A stretch of 64,000 nucleotides of DNA, taken from contig JACPYP010000020.1 in assembly GCA_016195985.1 (NCBI GenBank), positions 351,793 to 415,792 of the forward strand, given 5' to 3'. Under the pieces are notes generated by a model. It worked only from the letters and a program-made list of their open reading frames with translations. It was not told the DNA's origin and did not search any database. How positions within the stretch are numbered: the stretch's first letter is position 1; each line of letters opens with the position of its first letter. Made by a program: the position numbers and the translations under genes. The stretch is from Acidobacteriota bacterium (lineage in GTDB: Bacteria; Acidobacteriota; Holophagae; Holophagales; Holophagaceae). Positions 26,953 to 35,832 of the stretch are shown here, piece after piece.

Positions 26953-27702
26953 CTACTGCACCGTGGGATGGACCCCTTCGGGTCCCAGCCTCAAACTCAA
27001 CTCCTCGAAAACCGTGCTGATCCGCACCGGGCTCCCGACTCCCATCTGCGGCAGGACCTTCAGCCTGGGCAGGGGCAGCAGCAACACTTCCCCCGCCTGC
27101 ATGGGAGGCAGCCCCAGTCCCTCCCAGGCTTTCAGGGGCACGCTCCGGCGGACTCCCCCGGCCTTCAGCTCCAGACTGCCCGTGGGCCATTCATCGGACA
27201 TCCAGGCCCCCAGGACCGCGCTGCCCGCGTCTTCCAGGGCCAGACAAAAACCGCCGAACGTCCCTCCGGCCAGCCCCACCGCCGCCAAAGTGGGCTGTGG
27301 ATGCGCCGACAGTTCAGCTCCGGGCCCCTGAAGGCGGAGGCGATCGAGGTTCTGCCCGTCCGGACGCCGCAGGGACAAGGGCCGGGGCAGGCAGGGCAAT
27401 GACTGGACAGAGCCGGGCCCGGGTGCCAGCGCCTCCGGAAGGGTGCCGCGCCGGTCCCATTTCTCGGCGTAGGCCAAAGTCTGCCTGGCCCGGGCCAAGG
27501 CCCTGGGGCCGCCGTCCAGCACCCGGCGGAGGCTGGGGGGCACCAGGACTTCCGCCAGCCGGTCGGAATCGCCTTCCCCCAGCTTGCGCAGGCGGACGGC
27601 CTCGATGCGGTTCAAATCCGCCAGGCGGCCTGAATCCAGCCGCGCCACCAAGGCCCTGCGTTCCAGAGGGCCTTCGGCCCAGACAGCCGTTCCCAGCAGC
27701 AT
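26953..27702 (-). CDS. Conserved exported protein of unknown function
   Basis: It has 249 residues. The chosen ATG overlaps the stop of the thioesterase gene (TGATG) and has GGAGG about ten bases upstream inside that gene, so the two are translationally coupled. The N-terminus (LLGTAVWAEGPLE) may be a short signal sequence. The rest is Leu/Arg/Pro-rich, with strand-like segments towards the C-terminus (EVLLLPLPRLKVLPQMGVGS). I recognise no domain. Confidence 0.6.
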   Translation of the reverse strand: MLLGTAVWAEGPLERRALVARLDSGRLADLNRIEAVRLRKLGEGDSDRLAEVLVPPSLRRVLDGGPRALARARQTLAYAEKWDRRGTLPEALAPGPGSVQSLPCLPRPLSLRRPDGQNLDRLRLQGPGAELSAHPQPTLAAVGLAGGTFGGFCLALEDAGSAVLGAWMSDEWPTGSLELKAGGVRRSVPLKAWEGLGLPPMQAGEVLLLPLPRLKVLPQMGVGSPVRISTVFEELSLRLGPEGVHPTVQ

Positions 27703-28097
27703 CAGGCCTGCGCCTCCAGCCACTCGCGGGTGGACGGAGCCAGGGCCCGGGGCCGGTGGGTGGCGAAGTCCAGCATCACCTGCACGGTCTTGCCTTCGGC
27801 GAAGCGTTCGCCGCCCAGGCCCTTGGTGAGGCGGTAGGCCAGTTCAAAGGAACTGTTGCCCGTCTTGGAGCAGGACAACTCCACATGCACTTCATCCCCC
27901 AGCAGGATGGGCATGCGGTAGTCCACCTCCACCCGGACGATGAGGAAGCCCTCTTCCTGGAACTTCCGTCCTCCCAGAAAGCTGCGCCACCACTGGAATC
28001 GCGCCTGCTCCATGTAGCTCACCACCACGGCATTGTTCACGTGGCCCATGGCGTCCAGATCGCTGAACCGCACCTCGATGGGGTGGGAAAAGGGCAT
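27702..28097 (-). CDS. Acyl-CoA thioesterase, 4HBT/YbgC-like hot-dog fold
   Basis: It has 131 residues from the ATG with GGGAGG five bases upstream. The signature VRFSDLDAMGHVNNAVVVSY contains the catalytic Asp of the 4-hydroxybenzoyl-CoA thioesterase family, followed by GDEVHVELSCSKTGNSSFEL and the C-terminal helix. Such enzymes hydrolyse acyl-CoA or acyl-ACP; the natural substrate is not evident. It lies upstream of and overlaps the exported protein of unknown function. Confidence 0.88.
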   Translation of the reverse strand: MPFSHPIEVRFSDLDAMGHVNNAVVVSYMEQARFQWWRSFLGGRKFQEEGFLIVRVEVDYRMPILLGDEVHVELSCSKTGNSSFELAYRLTKGLGGERFAEGKTVQVMLDFATHRPRALAPSTREWLEAQA

Positions 28098-28145
28098 GGG
28101 AACCTCCCTTGGAGCAGAGATTCCAACATACCCGCAACCCATGCC

Positions 28146-28526
28146 ATGATGCGCCGGATGCCCGCTCCCCTCATCCTCGCCTACGACCCCGCCTGCACCC
28201 TCTGCTGCCGCATGGCGCTGTGGCTGGCCCGCCGGGACCGCCAGGGGCGGTTGCTCATCCTTTCCGTCCGCGATCCCGAACTGCTGAACCTGGCTCCGGA
28301 GCTGGGCGGGAAACCCGTGGAACGGGAGATCCACGGATTGGACATGGCCACCCGAGAGGTACGGGCCGGGGCCGACCTGCTGCACCCCATCGCCCGTCGC
28401 CTGCCCGGCTGGCGCTGGGCCTCGCCGCTTCTGGCCATTCCCGGCCTGACGGGCCTCGCCAACCGCGCCTACCTGAAATGGGCGGCCTGGCGGTTCCGCC
28501 GCACGGGCCGCCAGCCCTTCGCGTAG
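28146..28526 (+). CDS. DCC1-like thiol-disulphide oxidoreductase family protein (DUF393)
   Basis: It has 126 residues. The DUF393 signature is YDPACTLCCRMALWLARRD near the N-terminus (Cys17, Cys20, Cys21; here a CxxCC), followed by a central GREIHG-like segment (KPVEREIHGLDMATREVRAG) and a C-terminal hydrophobic, basic helix (YLKWAAWRFRR). Family members are predicted redox proteins of unknown substrate. No clear Shine-Dalgarno; a start four codons later is possible. It lies 10 bp upstream of the CPBP protease gene. Confidence 0.8.
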   Translation: MMRRMPAPLILAYDPACTLCCRMALWLARRDRQGRLLILSVRDPELLNLAPELGGKPVEREIHGLDMATREVRAGADLLHPIARRLPGWRWASPLLAIPGLTGLANRAYLKWAAWRFRRTGRQPFA

Positions 28527-28536
28527 CCTGGAAGCC

Positions 28537-29865
28537 ATGGACGCAGAACCCCAGACCTCCTGGCACCCGGATCGCAGTTGGGCTGACCCGCTCATTTCCG
28601 TGCTCGCCCTCCTGGCGCTGCTGGCCTCAGCCTACACGCTCTGGGCCCGCCAGCTGAGCGCCAAGCGTCCCAGCGAAAGGGCCGGACTCCCGGCCCGGCT
28701 CATGGAAGTGGCCCTGGCCGGGCCGAAGCTCCTGACGGGCCAGCCCGCCCCGGCCACCCAGTGGGCCAAAGCCGAGCAGCAGCTGAAGGAACCCTGGGAC
28801 CAGGCCCTGCTGGCGGTGCTCAAGGCGGAATTGAACGGCCCCAAGCCTCAGAAGCCCGCAGCCACCCCGCCCGGCGCGCCCGGAGAGCGGCTCCTTCAGG
28901 TCTGGCTGGCCGCCTACGGGGAGGGCCCCCTGCCCGATCAGGCCGCTCGCGCGGAGATCCATCGCCGCCTGGGCGGCGGTTTCGCGGCGGACCTCCTGGA
29001 GGCGCGGCTCCGGGACCGCGAAGGGAGCGGCGAGGCCCTCCGCGCCAAGGCCGGGAACGCCTTCCGGATCCGGGTGGTCGGCCTCGGCCTCCTGAGCGGG
29101 GCGGTTCTCGCCCTGGCCGCCGGCGGTCTGGCCGTGGGGGTGTACCTCCTGGCGACCCGGCGCAAAGCGCCCCCACGGTCCCTCCCGGCCTGGTCCATGT
29201 CCGGCCGGGCCGCCGCCGTGGTGCTGCTGGCTTGGTTCCTGGCCTTCTTCCTTTCCGGCAACCTCGCCGCCCTGCTGCTCTCGCCCTGGCCCTCCCTGCG
29301 CTGGGTGGCCCTTCCGGCGGGCTATCTGATGCAGGCGGCCTTCGGCATCAGCCTCATCTGCAAGGCCGAGGGCATCTCCTTCCGCGCCCTCTGGCGCCGC
29401 CTCAACCCCGGGCAGCCCGGCCCCGATCTGGCCTGGGGCGCGGCCTTCCTGGCCCTGGCGGTGTTCCTGGTCATCCTGGTGGCCCTGCTGGCCAGCCCCA
29501 TCCTGAAACCCAACCAGAGCGCCCAGCGGGATCTCCAGGAGATGCTGCGCGGCATCTCCGGCCTGGGGCCCACCCTGGCCCTCTTCTTCACGGTGGCCGG
29601 ACTGGCTCCCGTCTTCGAGGAGCTGCTCTGTCGGGGCTTCCTGCTGCCCATCCTGGCCCGCAAACAGGGCATGGTCCTGGCCCTCCTCCTGTCGGCCCTG
29701 CTCTTCGGAGCCATGCACCTCCAGCCCGCGGGCCTGCCCACTCTCTGCACCCTGGGCTTGGCGCTGGGCCTGGCCATGCGCCAGACCGGCAGCCTGAGAA
29801 CGCCCATTCTGCTGCACGCCTGCTGGAACGGCAGCCTCTTCCTGCTGATGCGGGCCTTCGCCTGA
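28537..29865 (+). CDS. CPBP-family intramembrane metalloprotease
   Basis: It has 442 residues. An N-terminal TM (around 16-33) and a soluble, Ala-rich segment of about 140 residues precede a polytopic C-terminal half. The three CPBP (Abi/CAAX protease-like) motifs are present: EELLCRG (Glu361, Glu362, Arg366), FGAMH and HACWNG near the C-terminus. These place glutamate and histidine zinc ligands in the membrane. Family members cleave prenylated or membrane-bound substrates, or act in stress or bacteriocin immunity; the substrate here is unknown. Confidence 0.88.
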   Translation: MDAEPQTSWHPDRSWADPLISVLALLALLASAYTLWARQLSAKRPSERAGLPARLMEVALAGPKLLTGQPAPATQWAKAEQQLKEPWDQALLAVLKAELNGPKPQKPAATPPGAPGERLLQVWLAAYGEGPLPDQAARAEIHRRLGGGFAADLLEARLRDREGSGEALRAKAGNAFRIRVVGLGLLSGAVLALAAGGLAVGVYLLATRRKAPPRSLPAWSMSGRAAAVVLLAWFLAFFLSGNLAALLLSPWPSLRWVALPAGYLMQAAFGISLICKAEGISFRALWRRLNPGQPGPDLAWGAAFLALAVFLVILVALLASPILKPNQSAQRDLQEMLRGISGLGPTLALFFTVAGLAPVFEELLCRGFLLPILARKQGMVLALLLSALLFGAMHLQPAGLPTLCTLGLALGLAMRQTGSLRTPILLHACWNGSLFLLMRAFA

Positions 29866-29870
29866 GATAG

Positions 29871-31097
29871 CTAGGGCTTGATCTGCACCTTGGACAGGTT
29901 CGGCGCCAGCCACCAGAAGAGCTGCAGCAGCAGGAAGAGCAGGCCCACCCACTTGATGATGGGCACCCAGTCGGTGCCCTCGGGCCGGGGCTCCGGCACG
30001 GGTTTGCGAGAGGAGAGGTAGGTCACCACCGGATCTTCCGCCAGCTTGATCTTCACGGGCTGGCTTTCCCGGGAGCGGGCCTGGGCGGCCTCGGCCCCAC
30101 TGTCTTCTGCTGGAGGCGCCAGGACCGGCAGCCGGAAGCGGGCCGTGGACACGCTGCTCCCGTCGTCGTCCTGGCCCAGGGCCGCGAAGAGCCGCGCCCG
30201 CATGTGCGCCGGCCCAGGCAGGGCGTCGATGAGCTCTTCCATGAATTCGGGAAGGGTGGTGTAGCGGTCGTCGGGATCCACGGCCAGAGCCCGCAGGAAC
30301 ACGGCGTTCAGGCGGGGCGGAAGATCCGGCGGGAGGGCCACGGGCTCCTGGAGGATGTGGATGATGATCTGGGTCAGGCCGCTTCCCGGGTGGGGCAGTT
30401 CACCGGTGAGCAGCTCGAAGGCCGTGGCGGCGAAGCTGTAGCGGTCCGAAGCGGGCGTGCCCTCGCCGCCCCGCAGCACCTCGGGGGGGGCGTAGGCCGG
30501 AGACCCCAGGAAATCGCCGGTCACCGTCAACCGCAAGGCCAGGGTCTGGGCCGGACCGCTCTCCACTTCGCCCAGGGGCGTGGGGGGATCCATCGGATTG
30601 TCCTGGCCCAGGCCCATGTGGCCCATGGAGCGGGCGATGCCGAAATCCATGAGCTTGGCCCGGCCTTCCTCGCTGAGAAGGATGTTGTCGGGCTTCACGT
30701 CCCGGTGGACGATGGCCCGGCGGTGGGCTGCCCGCAGGGCCCGCATGGCCTGGATGAGCACCTTGGCGGACGTCTCGGTGTCGAGGCTCTTTTCCTTGAT
30801 GTGCCTGGCGAGGCTCTTGCCCTCGACGTATTCCATGGCCAGGAAGGGCCCCAGATCCTCCTCCACCCCCACGTCGAAGATGGTCACCAGGTTCGGGTGG
30901 TTCAGCTGGGCGCTGATTTCCGCCTCGCGCCGGAAGCGCAGCATCGCCTGGTGCCGGGCGTTGCCCGTGACCCGCACCACCTTGATGGCCACCCGGCGCT
31001 TGAGGAGCGGATCCTCGGCCAGGTAGACCGTCCCCATGCCGCCCTGGCCGATGGCGTGCAGGATCTGATACCTGCCGATGGTCTTTGGATCTGCCAT
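29871..31097 (-). CDS. Membrane-anchored Ser/Thr protein kinase (PknB-like)
   Basis: It has 408 residues. The kinase domain spans about 9-270, with P-loop GQGGMGTVY (17-25), Lys39, HRDVKPDN (131-138, catalytic Asp133) and DFG (151-153). A variable juxtamembrane region follows, then one TM near the C-terminus (IIKWVGLLFLLLQLFWWLA) and only about ten residues outside, so there is no extracellular sensor domain such as PASTA. TAGAAT lies eight bases before the ATG. It is divergent from the EF-P-like gene. Confidence 0.93.
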   Translation of the reverse strand: MADPKTIGRYQILHAIGQGGMGTVYLAEDPLLKRRVAIKVVRVTGNARHQAMLRFRREAEISAQLNHPNLVTIFDVGVEEDLGPFLAMEYVEGKSLARHIKEKSLDTETSAKVLIQAMRALRAAHRRAIVHRDVKPDNILLSEEGRAKLMDFGIARSMGHMGLGQDNPMDPPTPLGEVESGPAQTLALRLTVTGDFLGSPAYAPPEVLRGGEGTPASDRYSFAATAFELLTGELPHPGSGLTQIIIHILQEPVALPPDLPPRLNAVFLRALAVDPDDRYTTLPEFMEELIDALPGPAHMRARLFAALGQDDDGSSVSTARFRLPVLAPPAEDSGAEAAQARSRESQPVKIKLAEDPVVTYLSSRKPVPEPRPEGTDWVPIIKWVGLLFLLLQLFWWLAPNLSKVQIKP

Positions 31098-31171
31098 GCC
31101 CTGGAATTCTAACCAGGAGACCGCCCCGATCAGTCGGGATAGAATGGAGGATTCGATTTTCCGGAGCCCCC

Positions 31172-31747
31172 ATGGCAGCCCTTCTCGAAGCCATCGAGAT
31201 CAAACGCAAAATGTTCTTCGAGCTGGAAGACACCCCGTACCACTGCCTTGATGTGGAAATCTCCACCCCCACGGCCCGGGGCGGCCAGACGCTCGTGCGC
31301 ATCAAGATGCGGAACCTGCTCACCCGCGCCGTCTTCGACAAGACCTTCAAGGCCGGGGACAAATTCAAGGAGCCCGACCTCGTCCTCTCCCCTGCCAGCT
31401 ACCTCTACAGCGATGGCGAGGGGTCGCACTTCATGGACCAGGAGACCTACGAGACCCATACCCTGGGCGAGAGCCTCATGGGCGATGCGCTGAGCTACCT
31501 CACCGAAGGCCTCATCGTCCAGATCCAGAAGTTCAACGGCAACCCCATTGGCCTGCAGATGCCCACCACCGTGGAGCTGGAAGTGACCTACACCGAGCCC
31601 GGCGCCCGCGGGGACACGGCCAGCGGAAACGTGACCAAGCCCGCCAAGCTGGAGACCGGCATCGAGATCAAGGTGCCCCTCTTCATCAAGGAGGGCGAGA
31701 AGGTGAAAGTCAGCACCGAGACCGGCGAATTCGGCGGCCGGGCCTAG
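31172..31747 (+). CDS. Elongation factor P-like protein (PTARGG-loop type, EfpL/YeiP-like)
   Basis: It has 191 residues with three beta-barrel domains. EF-P proteins bind between P and E sites and relieve stalling at polyproline. The tip loop reads STPTARGGQTLVRIKM, with Arg36 where E. coli EF-P has the lysylated Lys34. The PTARG sequence matches the EfpL/YeiP subfamily rather than classical EF-P. The C-terminal domains (YLYSDGEGSHFMDQETYET, TGIEIKVPLFIKEGEKVKVS) are normal. GGAG lies about 6 bases before the ATG and TAGAAT 26 bases upstream. No EpmA/EpmB or EarP gene is in the window. Confidence 0.88.
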   Translation: MAALLEAIEIKRKMFFELEDTPYHCLDVEISTPTARGGQTLVRIKMRNLLTRAVFDKTFKAGDKFKEPDLVLSPASYLYSDGEGSHFMDQETYETHTLGESLMGDALSYLTEGLIVQIQKFNGNPIGLQMPTTVELEVTYTEPGARGDTASGNVTKPAKLETGIEIKVPLFIKEGEKVKVSTETGEFGGRA

Positions 31748-31750
31748 GAT

Positions 31751-31867
31751 CCACCACGGAGACACGGAGTCCACGGAGGTTTCACTGAGAAAAGCAGGAG
31801 CAGAAGAGCGACCGGCCTTTCGTCGAGGTTTTGCCTCCGTATTCTTTTCTCCGTGTCTCCGTGGTGA
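31751..31867. repeat. Interrupted inverted repeat between the EF-P-like gene and rsgA
   Basis: The outer arms CACCACGGAGACACGGAG (31752-31769) and CTCCGTGTCTCCGTGGTG (31849-31866) are perfectly complementary over 18 bp. Inner arms ACGGAGG (about 31773-31779) and CCTCCGT (31834-31840) extend the structure. About 54 bases remain in the loop. The element fills the whole gap between the two genes. It could be a small non-autonomous element or a processing structure. Confidence 0.85.
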
Positions 31868-31873
31868 ACCCCA

Positions 31874-33004
31874 ATGAAGAAGTACCGCCTGGGCCAGAGC
31901 CGGGAGGCCCAGGATCTGGACCACCGGGAGGCCTACTCTCGGGAACGGGGCGGGGAAAGCAAGCGGCGGCAGCGGCATGCGGAGCGGCTGGAGACCGCCA
32001 TCGAGGCCCATGATGCCGAAGCCTTGCTGCGCCTGCCCGACGCCGGACCCTGGATGCACCTGCCCGAGGCCACGCTCATCCAAAGGCACAGCCAGTGGGT
32101 GGATCTGGAAACGGAGGACCGCGCCCTCATGCGGGCCACCCTGGGAGGCAAGCTCAAGGGTGTGCGCCTCGTCTGCGGCGACCGGGTGCGCTATTCGGCC
32201 GCTCCGGTGGAACTTGACGATCCCAGCCAGCCCCCGCCCACCCGCAGCGAGGGTGGCTCTCCCGAGGCCCAGGTGGTGGCGGTGATGCCCCGCAAATCGC
32301 TGCTCAAGCGCGGCGGCATCGACGATCGGGAGCCCTGGCAGCTCATCTGCGCCAACGCCGATGAGCTATGGATCTGCGCCGCCGTGGTGGATCCGCCCCT
32401 GCGCCCGGGCCTGCTGGAACGGGCCCAGGTCCTCGCATTGGATGCGGGCCTGGCCTTCCGGGTGCTGGTCACCAAGCGGGATCGCGCCTCGAAAAAGGAC
32501 ACCCTGCCGGAACTGGATCCGCTTCGGGAGCAGGGGGTGGCCATCCATGAGACCTCCGCGCTCAAGGGGGAGGGTCTTGAACCGCTGGCGGGCCTGCTGC
32601 AAGGCAAGGTCGTGGTGCTGCTGGGCCACAGCGGTGTGGGAAAGAGCACCCTGGTGAACGCCCTGCATCCCGATATCACCCTCAGGACCGGTGGCCTCAC
32701 CAAGTTCGGCACCGGCAAGCAGACCACCACCGCCGCCCGCTGGCTGCCCCTGGCCGCCGGGGGCACCTTGGTGGACACCCCGGGCATCCGCAGCCTCAGC
32801 GTGCGGGGCTTCAATCGAACCCTGCTGGCCCGTGTGTTCTCTGAGTTTCCGCCTGAGGTCCTGGAGGATCCCATGGCCTTCGATCCCGAGGATGACGCGA
32901 CCTTGGATCGCCTGAATCTGGATTATCCCGAACGGCTGCAGAGCCTCCAGCGGTTGTGGCAGGAAATGGACGACCGCAACCCGAATCAGAACGTCTGGCG
33001 CTAG
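31874..33004 (+). CDS. rsgA: Ribosome small-subunit GTPase RsgA without zinc knuckle
   Basis: RsgA is a circularly permuted GTPase that checks late 30S maturation. It has 376 residues: a basic N-terminal extension (about 1-50), an OB-fold region, G4 VTKRD (199-203), G1 GHSGVGKST (251-259), switch segment TTTAARWLPL and G3 DTPGIRSL (301-308). The G-motif order (G4-G1-G3) is the family hallmark. After residue 310 the usual CxxCxH...C zinc knuckle is missing: there is no cysteine in the C-terminal 65 residues, which are acidic and helical. The start follows the inverted repeat directly. Confidence 0.9.
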   Translation: MKKYRLGQSREAQDLDHREAYSRERGGESKRRQRHAERLETAIEAHDAEALLRLPDAGPWMHLPEATLIQRHSQWVDLETEDRALMRATLGGKLKGVRLVCGDRVRYSAAPVELDDPSQPPPTRSEGGSPEAQVVAVMPRKSLLKRGGIDDREPWQLICANADELWICAAVVDPPLRPGLLERAQVLALDAGLAFRVLVTKRDRASKKDTLPELDPLREQGVAIHETSALKGEGLEPLAGLLQGKVVVLLGHSGVGKSTLVNALHPDITLRTGGLTKFGTGKQTTTAARWLPLAAGGTLVDTPGIRSLSVRGFNRTLLARVFSEFPPEVLEDPMAFDPEDDATLDRLNLDYPERLQSLQRLWQEMDDRNPNQNVWR

Positions 33005-33096
33005 GCTCAAATAGACTCTGTGACATTTATTACAAGTCGGGGCAACAACGCGGGTCCGCATTGCCAGGCCCCCTCGGGGCCGGGAACACTCGCAGC

Positions 33097-34803
33097 ATGG
33101 TGGATCGCCTCAACGAGCGGGATCATTGGACGGCCATCTGGCGGTCTCATCCTGTCATCGTGGCGGGTCTGTCCGTGCTGCTGGCGACAAACGCCCTCCT
33201 GCCGCTTCTGTACTCGACCAACCAGGCCGCGCGGACCCTGGACTACCTGGGCGTCCTGGCCCTCGCCTTCTGGACGGCGGGATTGGCCTGCTGGCGGGCC
33301 CGGCGCCATGGCCCGGCCGCCTTCCGCCTGCTGGGCCTGGGGGCCGCCCTGGGAGGCCTGCGGTACGTGCCCACGCTTCTGGGGTTGCCTCAGGCTCCGG
33401 TTCTCGGCCCCGTCATTTCCATCCTCGGCCTCCTGGCCCTGGGCACGGGGTTCCTGATCTGGCCGCAGCAGATGCGCATGCCCAGGGACCGCATCCGGGC
33501 GACCCTCGACGGCGTCGCCCTTTCTTTGTCCATGTTCACCGTCGGCTGGATCGCCCTGGGCTCCTTGAGCCAGGTGGGGCCCCTGTCCCGGGACATGCTG
33601 CTGATCTACCTGCTGCAGATCAGCGTATGCCTGGGCCTCCTCGCCCTGTGGCTGCTTCGGGAGACCCGCCTTGAATTCCCGGAGCAGGCCAGGGCCAAAG
33701 CCTTCGTCAGGGGCGCGCTGGTCCTGCTTCTGATCCACTCTGCCCTGGTGGTGGCCCTGAGGGTGACTGATCACTACCGCGGAACCTACCTGGGCCATGC
33801 GGCGGAAGTGCTTCACCAGGGCGCCATCTTCTCCTTGGCCATGGCCGTGCTCAGCCCCACCCCGGCCGCCGGGGCTCCCCAGCGGCCCATGCCCTCGCCC
33901 CTCCGGGCTCTCATCCCCTCCCTGGTGGTGCTCTGGGTGCTGTGCCTGATCGCCATCCTCGTCTTCCAGCCCCAGGCGGCCCCCCCCAAGCCCCTGCTCG
34001 GGTTCGGCCTTGCCCTGATGGGAATCCTCCTGCTGCGGCACGGCCTCCTCATCCTGGATCTGGAGCGGCTTTCCCACCACCTCGAGGCGCGGGTGGAGGC
34101 ACGCACCCACGAACTGGAGGCCCACCACCGGGAGGCCCTGAATGACCTCCGCATGCGCATGATGGCGGGCCTGGCCGCGGGGCTCGCCCACGACCTCAAC
34201 AACCTGCTGGGCACCCTGCGGCTCCGCCTCGGGCTGCTCCGGGATTCCTGCACGCCGGCCCAGACCCAGGATGTGGATGTGCTCCAGCAAACGGCGGAGC
34301 GCGCCATCGCCATGACACGCCGGATCCTTTCCTCCGACCACCGGCAGGAGGTGGCGCCGCTGACCTTCTGCCTGCCCGATTGGCTGCACTCCCACCACGC
34401 GCTGCTGAGCGCCCTGCTGCGGCCCGGCCAGCGCCTCGAAATCACCGCCCCGCCTGCACTGCAGGTCTGCGTGGATCCGGAATCCCTGGATCAGATCCTC
34501 CAGAACCTCGTCTCCAATGCCCGGGATGCCATGGCCCCCGATGGGCACATCCGGATCGCCGCCATTCCCAGGGGCGGCAGGGCGGGCATTGAGGTGCGCG
34601 ACGACGGGCCCGGCCTGCCCCGGGAAGTGCAGAACCGGCTCTTCGAGCCCTTTTTCACCACCAAGCGCACGGGCACGGGGCTGGGCCTGGCCACGGTGCG
34701 CAACCTGGTGCACCTCAACCGGGGCAGCATCGAAGTGAGCAGCCAGCCCGGGCGCGGCACGGCCTTCTTCATCGAGCTGCCCCAGGACCCGCTGGTAGCC
34801 TGA
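33097..34803 (+). CDS. Membrane sensor histidine kinase with 7-8 TM N-terminus
   Basis: It has 568 residues. The N-terminal half has about eight hydrophobic segments, resembling 7TM-type sensor modules. A coiled coil (LSHHLEARVEARTHELEAHH) follows, then HisKA with LAAGLAHDLNNLLGTLRLRL (His365) and HATPase_c with NLVSNARDAM, DDGPGLP, FEPFFTTK and GTGLGLATV. There is no receiver domain and no adjacent response regulator, so the partner is elsewhere. The stop lies 3 bp before the acyltransferase gene. The start is the first ATG after rsgA that precedes the first TM. Confidence 0.88.
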   Translation: MVDRLNERDHWTAIWRSHPVIVAGLSVLLATNALLPLLYSTNQAARTLDYLGVLALAFWTAGLACWRARRHGPAAFRLLGLGAALGGLRYVPTLLGLPQAPVLGPVISILGLLALGTGFLIWPQQMRMPRDRIRATLDGVALSLSMFTVGWIALGSLSQVGPLSRDMLLIYLLQISVCLGLLALWLLRETRLEFPEQARAKAFVRGALVLLLIHSALVVALRVTDHYRGTYLGHAAEVLHQGAIFSLAMAVLSPTPAAGAPQRPMPSPLRALIPSLVVLWVLCLIAILVFQPQAAPPKPLLGFGLALMGILLLRHGLLILDLERLSHHLEARVEARTHELEAHHREALNDLRMRMMAGLAAGLAHDLNNLLGTLRLRLGLLRDSCTPAQTQDVDVLQQTAERAIAMTRRILSSDHRQEVAPLTFCLPDWLHSHHALLSALLRPGQRLEITAPPALQVCVDPESLDQILQNLVSNARDAMAPDGHIRIAAIPRGGRAGIEVRDDGPGLPREVQNRLFEPFFTTKRTGTGLGLATVRNLVHLNRGSIEVSSQPGRGTAFFIELPQDPLVA

Positions 34804-34806
34804 AGC

Positions 34807-35754
34807 ATGCAAGACCGCATGCAATCTGAATCCAAACTGCTGGGCCTCGTCTACGGCGCGGTCTTCGGGACCTTGTTCCCGCTTTTCCATTTCGCGGCCC
34901 GTTCCTTCGCGCGGCGGGAACGGGGCCACGACATCGCCGATCAGATCGCCAATGCCTTCATGGAGCTCCGCCCCAAGTATCTGGAGGCCATCCTGGGCAA
35001 CACCGCCCAGGTGCTGGGTCTGAGAGCGAACCACCCCCAGGTGGACCGCATCGCCCGGGACATGGTGCGCCAGCACGCCCGGGCCTGGGTGGATTTTTTC
35101 TTCTTCGGCCAGCGCCCCCCGGAAGAGGCCCTGGCGCAGTTCGCCAGCATCGAAGGGCTGGAGCACCTCGATGGATCTCTCGCGGAAGGCCGCGGCGCCA
35201 TTCTGCTCACGGCCCACGCGGGTAATTACGAACTGGGCGGCGTCCTGCTGCGGGCCCGCAACCTCAAGGTGCACGCGGTCTACAAGCCCGACCGCTTCGA
35301 GGCCGTGGAGCGGCTGCGCGAAAGCATGCGCGCCCAGGGCGGCGTGGTTGGCATCCCCGTGGACGGCGTGGGTTTCTCCACGCTGCCCCTGGTGAAGCTG
35401 CTGCGGGAAGGCGGCCTGGTGGGCATGCAGGGAGACCGCGATTTCAGCCTGAACGGCGTGCCCATCCCCTTCTTCGGGCGGGAGGTTCCCTTCCCCCGGG
35501 GCCCCTGGGAGCTGGCCGCCATGACCGGAGCCCCCATCATCACCAGCTTCTTCTACACCGACGAGGACCGGCGTTTCCACGCCCGCCTGGGCCGGCCCAT
35601 CCACATCTCGGGAGAGAGGGGCGGCCGCATGGCGGCCATCGAGGCCGGCATGCGGGCCTACGTGGCCGACCTGGAGACCCTGATCCGCCGCCATCCCAGC
35701 CAGTGGTACTGCTTCTACCCTTTCTGGGATGACCCGGCGCGGGAGGCCGTCTAG
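34807..35754 (+). CDS. LpxL/HtrB-like lipid A acyltransferase family protein
   Basis: It has 315 residues of the lysophospholipid acyltransferase superfamily. The catalytic HX4E motif is HAGNYE (His137, Glu142), followed by DRDFSLNGVPIPFFGREVPF, typical of LpxL/LpxM. One N-terminal membrane segment (LLGLVYGAVFGTLFPLFHFA) would anchor it to the inner membrane. It probably adds a secondary acyl chain to lipid A or a related lipid, which fits rfaE2 in the same window. It is probably co-transcribed with the kinase upstream. Confidence 0.88.
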   Translation: MQDRMQSESKLLGLVYGAVFGTLFPLFHFAARSFARRERGHDIADQIANAFMELRPKYLEAILGNTAQVLGLRANHPQVDRIARDMVRQHARAWVDFFFFGQRPPEEALAQFASIEGLEHLDGSLAEGRGAILLTAHAGNYELGGVLLRARNLKVHAVYKPDRFEAVERLRESMRAQGGVVGIPVDGVGFSTLPLVKLLREGGLVGMQGDRDFSLNGVPIPFFGREVPFPRGPWELAAMTGAPIITSFFYTDEDRRFHARLGRPIHISGERGGRMAAIEAGMRAYVADLETLIRRHPSQWYCFYPFWDDPAREAV

Positions 35755-35832
35755 CCTTGTCCCCGGTCATGGTTTTTTTGCCGTAGGCTAAGGGGTTCCC
35801 GGCCTGTTCCCGGTCATCACAAGGAGTCATCC

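Noticed and set aside
28524..34807. TAGCCT hexamers just before the CPBP and acyltransferase ATGs as leaderless promoters
   Set aside because: Both overlap the stop codon of the preceding gene in an operon-like arrangement, so coincidence is the simpler explanation.
33007..35694. 895-codon frame antisense to the kinase and acyltransferase genes
   Set aside because: No recognisable domain and Gln/Gly/His-rich; the plus-strand genes have catalytic motifs.
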